64,000 bases of DNA from Haloferax litoreum (GTDB lineage: Archaea > Halobacteriota > Halobacteria > Halobacteriales > Haloferacaceae). The position numbers were made by a program, and so were the translations under genes. Positions 54,715 through 62,453 of this stretch are shown one piece after another (the first letter of the stretch is position 1; every line of letters starts with the position of its first letter). The DNA is taken from NCBI RefSeq assembly GCF_009674605.1, contig NZ_WKJO01000001.1, forward strand, positions 2,232,001 to 2,296,000, written 5' to 3'. The notes under the pieces are model-generated. The model was not told the origin of the DNA. It saw only the letters and a list, made by a program, of their open reading frames with translations, and did no database searches.

Positions 54715-57195
54715 ATGAGCACGAAATACGGCACCCCGACGCTCCTATCCGACCGTACGGACGACCTCGTCTCGTGGTACGAGACGGTCGTTGCGAACTA
54801 CGACGACACTTTCGAGGCCGCGAAAGAACTCTCGACACGACTCGGTGCGCACGTCAGCGACGACGCCGTCGAGTTCGGCTTCTGGACGCCCGAACTCGTC
54901 GAAGACGGCGTTCCTACCGACGCCGTCGAACTCGAGATACTGACGCCGCCTGCGGACCTCGACCCCGGCGAGACTGACCACCGTCAGGTCTCCTTCCAGC
55001 GTGACCGCATCTCGATGGAACGCGCCGGCGATTACCACTGGGCAGTCGTCGAAGGCGTCCGCGCGGGGACACGCGACACGCTCGGGTCACTTTACCAACT
55101 CGTCTACGAGGACGACGACGGTGAGGAACACACGATTCAGGACCCTGTCTCCTACTCCGTCCCGTTCGGTGCGTTCGCGCCCGCAGAGGTGTACGACCTG
55201 ACCGTTCTCGACGAGACGCGCGCCGACCGAGAATACTTCGAGGCCCTCGGTACCGACGACGAACGCGTTTCGACCACCGAAGACGACGGCCTCCCGCGCA
55301 TCGGCCCCGCGACGAGCATGCTGGAGATTCACCCCGGAACCGCCACCGAACGCGGGTCGCTCGCCGGCCTCGCCGAGGTGTACGAAGACATCGCCGCCAA
55401 ACAGCGCGCCGGCGACGACCTCGACCCGTGGGAACGCGCCTTCGCCGGGTACGACGGCATTCAGGTGATGCCCGTCGAACCGCTGACCGAGAACGAAGAA
55501 GAACACGACTTCTGGTCGGTCGAATCCACGTCCGACGACGCACTCGACGTCGAAGTCGCACGCCCCGAGATGATAAACTGGGGCTACGACATCGTCGTCA
55601 GCGCCTTTTCTGCGCCGAACCCGGCCATCCTCGAAACCGGCCGCCCGGACGAACTCGTGGACTTCATCGCCGCGTGCCACGACCTGCCGCGACCCATCAA
55701 AGTCGTCTTCGACGTGGCACTCGGCCACGCCGACGACAGAGGTGCGGAACTCCTCTCCGACCGATACATCCTCGGCCCGGGGATGTACGGCAAGCACCTC
55801 GACTACACCGAACCGACAGCGCGTGCCGTCTTCCTCGAGATGCAGCGCCGGAAGATGGACTTCGGCGCCGACGGGATTCGCGTCGACGGCGCGCAGGACT
55901 TCACCTCCTACGACCCCGAAACCAGCGAAATGTACCACGACGACGACTTCCTCGCCGAGATGGACCGCGTCACACAGGAAGTCGCCGGCACAGAGTACCG
56001 GCCGTGGATGGTTTACGAGGACGGCCGTCCGTGGCCACGCGAAGACTGGGAACTCGCCTCGTCGTACCGTGCGCTCATCGAACAGCACCCCCACTCGTTC
56101 CAGTGGTCGCCCATCACGTTCGCGCACAACACGCCCGCACTGCTCACGTTCTGGGCGACGAAGTGGTGGCGTGTTCGCGAAGTCGGCGAGTTCGGCGGCA
56201 ACTGGTTGACGGGCGTCGCCAACCACGACACTGTCCGCCGCGGGACGCAAATCGACCCGACGGTGGAGTTCAACCAGTCGCCGGTCAACCCCTACCTCGG
56301 TGAGGACTACCCCGAGACGCTCGACGAAGCGTACGACAACGCCGCGTCGTCGATGCTGTTCCACTGCTTCCTCCCGGGCGTTCCGATGGACTTCGTCCAC
56401 GCCAACATGCGCGCCCCGTGGGGTTTCATGCGCGACACCGACCCGACGTGGAACGTCAAAGTCGTCTCCGACGAGTCGAAGTTCCTCTACTGGCAGGTGC
56501 GCGACGAGGACTTCGAAGACGACCGGTTCTTCCCCCGTGTGAAGAACCTCGGATTCGAGTCGCGTGAGGAACTCCTGACGTTCATGAACGCCCTCTCGTC
56601 TGCCGTCGGTGCGACCGACTACGACCTCGACGTGATGGCCGACATGCTCTCGGCGATGGACCAACCGCTCGGTGACGACCTTTCTGCGTCAGACCTCGAA
56701 GCCTACGGTTACGCGTGGATGCGCGACATCCACGAGTTCGCCAACCTGAGCCACTGGCACGACGCCCAGGACGACGAGCGCTCGGCGTACCGCCTCCAGA
56801 CGAGAGAATTCCGCCACGACCGCCCGTGGCTACTGGCCGACCTCGACGAAGACGAGGACTACTTCACCTACCGTCACCCGACCGACGGGACGGTCCTCTA
56901 CTACGGATTCCGGAACTCCCCGGACGGGGTCTCCGCAAGCGAAGCGAGCGGAGGCTCGTCGGACTCGCTCCGCTCGTCCGACGGTGACGAACAACTCCTG
57001 TTCGCCGCGAACATGGAGGGCGTCCCGGTCGAAGTCTCACCCGAGTACCTCGCCGCCGACGCCGCCGAAGACGACAACGCACCCGAGATTCCGACCGACG
57101 GATGGGAACCGGCCCTCGTCGCGCCCGGCGTGGACGAGTCTACGGAAGTCGAAATCGCGAACGGGCAGGCAATCGTCTGGCGGCGCGAACCGTAG
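54715..57195 (+). CDS. GghA-like alpha-amylase-superfamily glycosidase (glucosylglycerol hydrolase type)
   Basis: 826 aa. N-terminal beta domain (~1–170), then a barrel with distinctive IVVSAFSAPNPAILETGRPDELVDFIAACHDLPRPIKVVFDVALGHADDRGAELL, YILGPGMYGKHLDYTEPTARAVFLEMQRRKMDFGADGIRVDGAQDF (nucleophile Asp391), PWMVYEDGRP (Glu435) and VANHDTVRRG (Asp505). These sets match glucosylglycerol-hydrolase-type GH13 relatives from memory; sucrose- or glucan-acting alternatives remain. Near 743–760 an ASEASGGSSDSLRSSDGDE low-complexity insert interrupts the C-terminal beta domain. Starts ATG 54715, 42 nt after the GH13 gene, likely the same operon. Confidence 0.72.
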   Translation: MSTKYGTPTLLSDRTDDLVSWYETVVANYDDTFEAAKELSTRLGAHVSDDAVEFGFWTPELVEDGVPTDAVELEILTPPADLDPGETDHRQVSFQRDRISMERAGDYHWAVVEGVRAGTRDTLGSLYQLVYEDDDGEEHTIQDPVSYSVPFGAFAPAEVYDLTVLDETRADREYFEALGTDDERVSTTEDDGLPRIGPATSMLEIHPGTATERGSLAGLAEVYEDIAAKQRAGDDLDPWERAFAGYDGIQVMPVEPLTENEEEHDFWSVESTSDDALDVEVARPEMINWGYDIVVSAFSAPNPAILETGRPDELVDFIAACHDLPRPIKVVFDVALGHADDRGAELLSDRYILGPGMYGKHLDYTEPTARAVFLEMQRRKMDFGADGIRVDGAQDFTSYDPETSEMYHDDDFLAEMDRVTQEVAGTEYRPWMVYEDGRPWPREDWELASSYRALIEQHPHSFQWSPITFAHNTPALLTFWATKWWRVREVGEFGGNWLTGVANHDTVRRGTQIDPTVEFNQSPVNPYLGEDYPETLDEAYDNAASSMLFHCFLPGVPMDFVHANMRAPWGFMRDTDPTWNVKVVSDESKFLYWQVRDEDFEDDRFFPRVKNLGFESREELLTFMNALSSAVGATDYDLDVMADMLSAMDQPLGDDLSASDLEAYGYAWMRDIHEFANLSHWHDAQDDERSAYRLQTREFRHDRPWLLADLDEDEDYFTYRHPTDGTVLYYGFRNSPDGVSASEASGGSSDSLRSSDGDEQLLFAANMEGVPVEVSPEYLAADAAEDDNAPEIPTDGWEPALVAPGVDESTEVEIANGQAIVWRREP

Positions 57196-57280
57196 GTAGG
57201 CGCTCCGGCCCGTTCTCGGGTCGCTAGTGACGAAATCCACCGGGCGAACGGTTTACTCGCTGCGGTTGCAACTGCTCTCT

Positions 57281-57778
57281 ATGCTCGACGTTGGCGACAG
57301 CGCGCCCGATTTCTCCGTCCCCATCGCAGGCGGCGAGGTGTACAACGACATCAGTTCGTTCACGCTCAGTGATGCACTCGGCGACGGGCCCATCGTCTTG
57401 GCGTTCATCCCGGCGGCGTTCACCAGCGGATGTACGACGGAGATGTGTACGTTCCGGGATTCGATGCACCGGTTCGACGCCCTCGACGCACAGGTCTACG
57501 GCATTAGCGTCGACCTCCCGCCGGCATTGAATATCTTCATCCAGCAAGAGGAACTCAACTTCCCCATGCTCTCTGACTGGAGACACGAGGTCATCCACGA
57601 CTACGGCGTCGTCCTCCCCGACATGTACGACCTCTTCGAAGTCGCCAAACGGAGCATCTTCGTGCTCGATTCGACGGGGACCGTGACGTATCGGTGGGTC
57701 GAGGGCGAGGGCAAGACCGACTACGGCGCGGCTATCGACGCGGTGTACGACGCCGTCGCCGAGACTGTTTCCTCGTAA
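57281..57778 (+). CDS. Peroxiredoxin/redoxin (AhpC-TSA family)
   Basis: 165 aa from ATG 57281 (MLDVGDSAPDFSVPIAGGEVYNDI); an upstream GTG would add 18 residues lacking the fold. APDFSVP, then FIPAAFTSGCTTEMCTFRDSM with the peroxidatic Cys in TSGCT (second Cys five residues later), and IQQEELNFPMLSDWRHEVIHDYGVVLPDMYDLFEVAKRSIFVLDSTGTVTYRW. Matches BCP-like peroxiredoxins. Reduces peroxides with thioredoxin-type donors. Follows the glycosidase by 85 nt, unrelated. Confidence 0.87.
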   Translation: MLDVGDSAPDFSVPIAGGEVYNDISSFTLSDALGDGPIVLAFIPAAFTSGCTTEMCTFRDSMHRFDALDAQVYGISVDLPPALNIFIQQEELNFPMLSDWRHEVIHDYGVVLPDMYDLFEVAKRSIFVLDSTGTVTYRWVEGEGKTDYGAAIDAVYDAVAETVSS

Positions 57779-57818
57779 CGCTCACCGACAGCGGCGCATA
57801 CGTGGATGGCTCGCGCTC

Positions 57819-58037
57819 TCAGGAGAATCTGTGTGCGTTCCGCTCGGTGAATTCGTCCATCAGCAACTCGATGCGGCGAAAGAGGACGAGAACGTTCGCG
57901 ACGAGCAAGTACAGGAGCACAACGGGACCGAGGTCGAAGGAAACCCGCCATCGAACCACGAAGAAGAAGGTAAACCCGACGACTGAGACCAGACCACTTT
58001 CTCCGAGGTACAGAACGGCGTGGCGGAGGTAGCCCAT
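57819..58037 (-). CDS. Small two-TM protein (72 aa)
   Basis: MGYLRHAVLYLGESGLVSVVGFTFFFVVRWRVSFDLGPVVLLYLLVANVLVLFRRIELLMDE. Two hydrophobic helices (VSVVGFTFFFVV and GPVVLLYLLVANVLVLF) with Arg between them. No homologue recognised. Upstream ATATTGAC on this strand is 20-odd nt before the ATG, so leaderless initiation fits. It is convergent with the peroxiredoxin and lies 42 nt downstream of another short membrane ORF (58080–58247), transcribed the same way. Confidence 0.55.
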   Translation of the reverse strand: MGYLRHAVLYLGESGLVSVVGFTFFFVVRWRVSFDLGPVVLLYLLVANVLVLFRRIELLMDEFTERNAHRFS

Positions 58038-58079
58038 ACAAAATGATACTGGGTTGTCAATATTGAGTCTACTGCCCCG

Positions 58080-58247
58080 TCACTGCCGTCGTTCCATCAC
58101 TCGACCGACCCAGAGCCCGAGTGCCACCGCCCCGACGAGAATCGGAATCGAGTACGCTGGACCTGACGGCGCGACGAAAAACAGCGATTCGGCGACGACG
58201 ATTGCGACGAGTAGACCGAGAACTCGAGCGCGAGTGACTGTGCTCAC
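58080..58247 (-). CDS. Small membrane protein (55 aa), unannotated-looking
   Basis: GTG start at 58247: MSTVTRARVLGLLVAIVVAESL then FFVAPSGPAYSIPILVGAVA and LGLWVGRVMERRQ. Two hydrophobic helices are separated by a short Pro/Gly/Ser turn (APSGPAYS). A Shine-Dalgarno-like GGGGTGAG precedes the GTG. It has a stop 42 nt before the 72-aa membrane ORF, suggesting a pair. Short and unconfirmed; no known family. Confidence 0.45.
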   Translation of the reverse strand: MSTVTRARVLGLLVAIVVAESLFFVAPSGPAYSIPILVGAVALGLWVGRVMERRQ

Positions 58248-58369
58248 GAACTCACCCCGAAGCCGTGTCTCCCCGTCGCGTTCACCTCAGCAGAGACGTA
58301 CGGGAAACGCTTGGCTGTAGCGACTCGCTCGGGCAAGACGACGATTCAGAAAAGAGTGGGACTGGGGCA

Positions 58370-58921
58370 CTACGGCTGGAGCACACCGTTTATGACGTGG
58401 ATGACGCCGTTCGAGGCCACGAGGTCCGTGCCGACGATGTTCGCTTGCCCGTCGTTCAGTTCGGGTCCGTCGACGCCGATTTTCGCGCCGTTCAGCGTGG
58501 GCAGTTTCGACACGGGCAGGACTGACTGCGCTGTGCGCCGACCGGGGACGACGTGGTAGAGGAGGATGTTCACCACGTCAGCGAGAGTCAAGCCACCGGG
58601 AAGGTTTCCGCTTTCGATTGCGTCGAGGACATCATCTTCGTCCAGGTCGTCCTCGGCGAGTTCGCTAAACAGGGTAACGAACGAATCGTCAGTCGGCGCG
58701 AACACCGTTAGCTGTCGGTTGCCGCTGAGTGCGCCGTCGAGTTCGGCGGCGACGACTGCCGCGACGAGAATATCGAACCGGTCGTCACCTGACGCGATAT
58801 TCACGATAGTGGGCCCGTCACGAGGTGGTTTCGCACTCGCCACACCCGCCCCGCCTGCGAGGAGAAGTCCTGCGCCACCAATCGTCTTCAGCACCGCCCG
58901 TCGGTCAGGATTGAACGTCAT
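58370..58921 (-). CDS. Tat-exported fasciclin (FAS1) domain protein
   Basis: 183 aa from ATG 58921 (MTFNPDRRAVLKTIGGAGLLLAGGAGVASAKPP). The twin-arginine signal (DRRAVLKTIGG, hydrophobic core, AxA cleavage) precedes a single FAS1 domain: TIVNIASGDDRFDILVAAVVAAELDGALSGNRQLTVFAPTDDSFVTLFSEL, LTLADVVNILLYHVVPGRRTAQSVL and IGVDGPELNDGQANIVGTDLVASNGVIHVINGVLQP. Cell-surface adhesion or matrix interaction is the family's general role. Exported in folded form, as usual for haloarchaea. Standalone gene. Confidence 0.9.
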   Translation of the reverse strand: MTFNPDRRAVLKTIGGAGLLLAGGAGVASAKPPRDGPTIVNIASGDDRFDILVAAVVAAELDGALSGNRQLTVFAPTDDSFVTLFSELAEDDLDEDDVLDAIESGNLPGGLTLADVVNILLYHVVPGRRTAQSVLPVSKLPTLNGAKIGVDGPELNDGQANIVGTDLVASNGVIHVINGVLQP

Positions 58922-59004
58922 TACGTCTCTCTTGACGGTTCTTCGAATCATATCCGCAGTACCTGACTAGTTAGGAACGAACCGAACTGATGTGAGACGG
59001 GGTT

Positions 59005-61293
59005 TCAGACGACTGTTGCATTCGTCTCGACCGACACGCCCGGCAGGTACTCGCCGTCAGGGCCGACCCACTCGCCTTCGGTTCCGCAGTCGGTGGTCAG
59101 TCGGCAGACGCGCGTCTCCGGTGGCCAGACGACGCGAACGTCGCCACCCGACCGTTCGACGGAGACGGTCTGTCGATACGTCACCGTCTCTCCGAAGTCG
59201 CCGACGTAGGTCACGAGGAGTGCGACTTCGCTCGCACCGGAGGGTATCGAGACTCGCTCGGGACCGGCCGCCTGCGGGTAGTTCGTCACGCGGACACCGT
59301 CAGTCGTGATATCCCACTCGATGGTGTGGGTCTCGCCCATCGGAACGTCGTACCGCGCGTACTCGTCGCCCGCTTCGACGCGGACGGAGACGGTGTTGCT
59401 TCCGGCGGGCGTGCCGAGCGTCGTCGTCGCATCGACGCGGTCACCCGAGAGAACATCCAGACGGGTCAACTCCGGTTCGACGGGGTCCACTGCCCCGGTC
59501 CACGCTCCTCGATACGTAAAGCGGTACGGCGTCCGATTCGTCGCGTCCACGACGGTGAAGTCCTGTTCGGCACCGTCGTCGATGGCGTAGACGACAGGTC
59601 CGTCGAATCCGGGGTCGTTACGGAGGGTCTGGAACGGATGGGCCGACCAGTCGCCGTACGGGTCGGGGTGGAAGACGAGTGCCTTCGTCTCGTCGTTACC
59701 GTCGCTCGCTCCACCTGTCCCGACTGCCGGAACCGACGGCGTCAGCGGTGGGTCTTCGAACCCTGCGTCGAGGAGTGGTTCGTACGTCGCTGCGAGGTTC
59801 TCAGTTCGGAGGCGATTCTCGTCGTACGGGTCGCCTGCGGCATCGAGAGTGACGCCGCCGGCGACGAGTGCCGAGACGAGCAGGACGGAGAAAACGACGC
59901 CACGCGCCTCAGAAGCCGAAAATCGGCGGTGTGCGAGGCGTCGCAGGACGCGAGCGAATCCGAGGATTCCGGCCGCACCGAAGGCGGCGAGTGGGACGAG
60001 GGCGTCGAAGTGGTAGAACGGCCCGAGGAGGTCGATGAGGCCGTTTCGGAGGCCGTTGTGCGTCCCCCAGAAGAAGGCGTTGCCGACGAACACCGAGACG
60101 AAGACGCCGAGCAGAATCGCCGCCAGTGCGTCGTCGGACAACTCAGCGAACGCCCTCTTGCGTCCGCCGAGGCCGTGGTAGCGCCGCCTGTCACTTCCCC
60201 GAAGGCTTCGGCCGGTCCGGTGTCGCCACCATCGCTGGGCCGTGAGGCCGAGGCCGACGACGGCGGCGACGGTTCCGAGCCACCCCATCGGTCCCCAGCG
60301 AGTCACGAGCAACCGGAGTGCCTCGATAGCAGTTTGGACACCCAGCGTGGGCGTGAACACGATGTCGTAGCCGAGTATCGCTCGCCGACCGAACCCGATG
60401 CCGTCGAGAGGGGCGAAGGCGATGTACGGGAACCTGAGGGGGTCGCCGGTCACGACGGCGTTGTACGCGAGGGTCAGGCCGACGAAGGCGAGTCCGGGGA
60501 GAGCGATGGCGACGTAGCGGCGGAAGACGGGCCACCCGGTTCCGGCCTGCCACGCACTGGCGAGTGCCCACAGCGAGTGCGCGATGAACGGAAGCGCGAA
60601 CAAGACGGCTGTGTACGGGCGTGCGAAGAACGCGAGGCCGACGAGTGCGCCGGCGACGACGGCGTACCCCGACGAGTCGCGTCGGGCGGCCCTGACGTAG
60701 CAGACGGCGAACGCGAGGTTGAGCATCGTCGCCGGTGCGTACGCGAGGAACGTCGCCGACGTGAGGAGAAACAGCGGCGAGAGGACGAGCAGGGCCGCGG
60801 CGACGACGCCAGTTTCGCGGTCGAATACGTCTGCGGTAAGCGTGTAGACGAGACCGGCGTTCGCGGCAGCGACAGCACCCAAGACGAGGTTCGGCAGACC
60901 GACAGCCAACCCGAGTGCGAACATCGCTGGGACCACGGGCGAGTACTTCGAGTACATCTGCACGCCGCCGGGTGCACTCGTCGTCGCTTCGACGACGAAG
61001 AACCACGGCCTGACCGCGTCGGCGAGCGCACCGGGGTAGAGGAACACCTTCCCGTCCAAGAGCATTGCTGCCTGTGTGAGGTAGACGCCTTCGTCGTCGT
61101 TGACCGAGTGGAAGGGAAAGAGGTCCACTGCGAGCCACGTCACGAAGAGACCGACGACGAGCGAGACGACGAGCGCGACTGCTCGATGGCGCGTTCGCTC
61201 GCGGTCGAAATCGAACGAGAAGGGGTGGTCGAAACTGACGTCGAAGCCCAAATCGAGGTCGATGTCTGGAATACGGGACCCGCGCCGACCCAT
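59005..61293 (-). CDS. Multi-TM GT-C-like glycosyltransferase with extracellular beta domain
   Basis: 762 aa. About ten TM helices in the first ~480 residues (for example AVALVVSLVVGLFVTWLAVDLF), an extracellular loop with HSVNDDEGVYLTQAAMLLDGK, i.e. the acidic DD/DE motif of GT-C/ArnT-like enzymes, and a C-terminal ~230-residue beta-rich domain containing NRTPYRFTYRGAW and SVETNATVV. Probably transfers sugars from lipid carriers onto proteins or lipids at the cell surface. The C-terminal domain is typical of haloarchaeal DUF7846-type proteins by recollection. It is directly next to the ABC transporter (2 nt from its stop), sharing a transcript direction. Confidence 0.65.
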   Translation of the reverse strand: MGRRGSRIPDIDLDLGFDVSFDHPFSFDFDRERTRHRAVALVVSLVVGLFVTWLAVDLFPFHSVNDDEGVYLTQAAMLLDGKVFLYPGALADAVRPWFFVVEATTSAPGGVQMYSKYSPVVPAMFALGLAVGLPNLVLGAVAAANAGLVYTLTADVFDRETGVVAAALLVLSPLFLLTSATFLAYAPATMLNLAFAVCYVRAARRDSSGYAVVAGALVGLAFFARPYTAVLFALPFIAHSLWALASAWQAGTGWPVFRRYVAIALPGLAFVGLTLAYNAVVTGDPLRFPYIAFAPLDGIGFGRRAILGYDIVFTPTLGVQTAIEALRLLVTRWGPMGWLGTVAAVVGLGLTAQRWWRHRTGRSLRGSDRRRYHGLGGRKRAFAELSDDALAAILLGVFVSVFVGNAFFWGTHNGLRNGLIDLLGPFYHFDALVPLAAFGAAGILGFARVLRRLAHRRFSASEARGVVFSVLLVSALVAGGVTLDAAGDPYDENRLRTENLAATYEPLLDAGFEDPPLTPSVPAVGTGGASDGNDETKALVFHPDPYGDWSAHPFQTLRNDPGFDGPVVYAIDDGAEQDFTVVDATNRTPYRFTYRGAWTGAVDPVEPELTRLDVLSGDRVDATTTLGTPAGSNTVSVRVEAGDEYARYDVPMGETHTIEWDITTDGVRVTNYPQAAGPERVSIPSGASEVALLVTYVGDFGETVTYRQTVSVERSGGDVRVVWPPETRVCRLTTDCGTEGEWVGPDGEYLPGVSVETNATVV

Positions 61294-61295
61294 CC

Positions 61296-62453
61296 TCAGT
61301 CCGAGTAGAGACCGGTCTCAGGGCGCTGTTCGCGCGGGAACCACGCGAGTTCGTGGCCCGCGTCGAGGGTCACTTCGACGCGGCCGTCGGTCGGGACCGT
61401 CTCGTCGTGGTTGTGCATACACAGCAGGTTGTCGCCGCCGTCGAGGGCGACTTCGTAGAGAATCGTCGGTCCGAGGTAGCGCTTGCCGACGACTTCTCCG
61501 TGGCCCGCACCGTCGCAGGCGTGGGCGGACACGTCGTCCGGGCGGACGAGGATGTCGATGTCCGTCTCGTCGTACTCCGGGGCGAGGCCGTGAATCTGGT
61601 CGCGAGCGACCGGGCCGAGTTCGGTCTCGACCACGCCGCCGGAGATGCGACCGGGGAGGAAGCCAGCGTAGCCGAGGAAGCCGGCGACGAACCGCGACTC
61701 GGGGTGCTGGAAGACCTGTTCGGGTTCGCCAATCTGTTCGAGGTCACCGTCGTTCATCACGGCGACGCGGTCCGAGATGGACATCGCCTCTTCCTGGTCG
61801 TGCGTGACGGAGATAGCCGTCACCCCCGCTTCCTTGAGGATACGACGGACTTCTTCGCGCATCTGGACGCGGAGGTCGACGTCGAGGTTCGAGAAGGGTT
61901 CGTCGAGGAGCAAAATCGCGGGTTCGGGCGCGAGCGACCGGGCGAGGGCGACACGCTGCTGTTGGCCGCCGGAGAGTTCGTCCGGGTAGCTTCCGCCCTG
62001 CGCTTCGAGGCCCACGAGGTCGAGCAGTTCCTCGACACGGGCGTCACGCTCGGTCTCGCTCAGGTCCTTCAGGCCGAAGGCGATGTTCTCCGCGGCGGTG
62101 AGGTGCGGGAACAGCGCGAACTCTTGGAACACGACGCCGACACCTCGCTCTTCGGGTGCGACGAACGAACCGTTGCCCGACACGGGACTGCCGTTCAGGC
62201 GAATCTCGCCGCCGTTGGGCCGGTCGAGGCCCGCGATGAGGCGCAATGTCGTGGTCTTGCCGCACCCGGACGGACCGAGGAGTGTGAGAAGTTCGCCCTC
62301 TTCGACGGCGAGCGAGAGGTCTTCGATGACCGTCTCTGTCCCGTAGGACTTCGCGACGCCGTCCAGTTCGAGGACGGCACTGGTGTCGGTGTCTGTGTGC
62401 GACATCTGTTGGGTGTCGGAGTGTTCGGTGGTCGAAAGTGTACTATTTGACAT
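61296..62453 (-). CDS. ABC transporter ATP-binding protein (Fe3+/polyamine/sulfate-type)
   Basis: 385 aa. Walker A GPSGCGKTT, Q-loop, signature LSGGQQQRVALARSL, Walker B ILLLDEPFSNLD and H-loop VTHDQEEAM. A ~130-residue C-terminal TOBE-type region (PILE..., DILVRPDDVSAHACDGAGHGEVVGKRYLGPTILYEVAL) is typical of FbpC/PotA/CysA families. Start ATG 62453; inner ATG 62405 would give 369 aa. It overlaps the permease by 11 nt, so they are translationally coupled. The GT-C gene follows at 61293. Confidence 0.9.
   Translation of the reverse strand: MSNSTLSTTEHSDTQQMSHTDTDTSAVLELDGVAKSYGTETVIEDLSLAVEEGELLTLLGPSGCGKTTTLRLIAGLDRPNGGEIRLNGSPVSGNGSFVAPEERGVGVVFQEFALFPHLTAAENIAFGLKDLSETERDARVEELLDLVGLEAQGGSYPDELSGGQQQRVALARSLAPEPAILLLDEPFSNLDVDLRVQMREEVRRILKEAGVTAISVTHDQEEAMSISDRVAVMNDGDLEQIGEPEQVFQHPESRFVAGFLGYAGFLPGRISGGVVETELGPVARDQIHGLAPEYDETDIDILVRPDDVSAHACDGAGHGEVVGKRYLGPTILYEVALDGGDNLLCMHNHDETVPTDGRVEVTLDAGHELAWFPREQRPETGLYSD

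Noticed and set aside
59326-61308. 660-aa plus-strand frame opposite the GT-C-like gene
   Set aside because: Arg/Glu-biased antisense sequence with no domain, fully covered by a coherent ten-TM membrane protein on the minus strand.
61353-62450. 365-aa plus-strand frame opposite the ABC ATPase
   Set aside because: Antisense to a textbook ABC ATPase; no Walker or other motif of its own.
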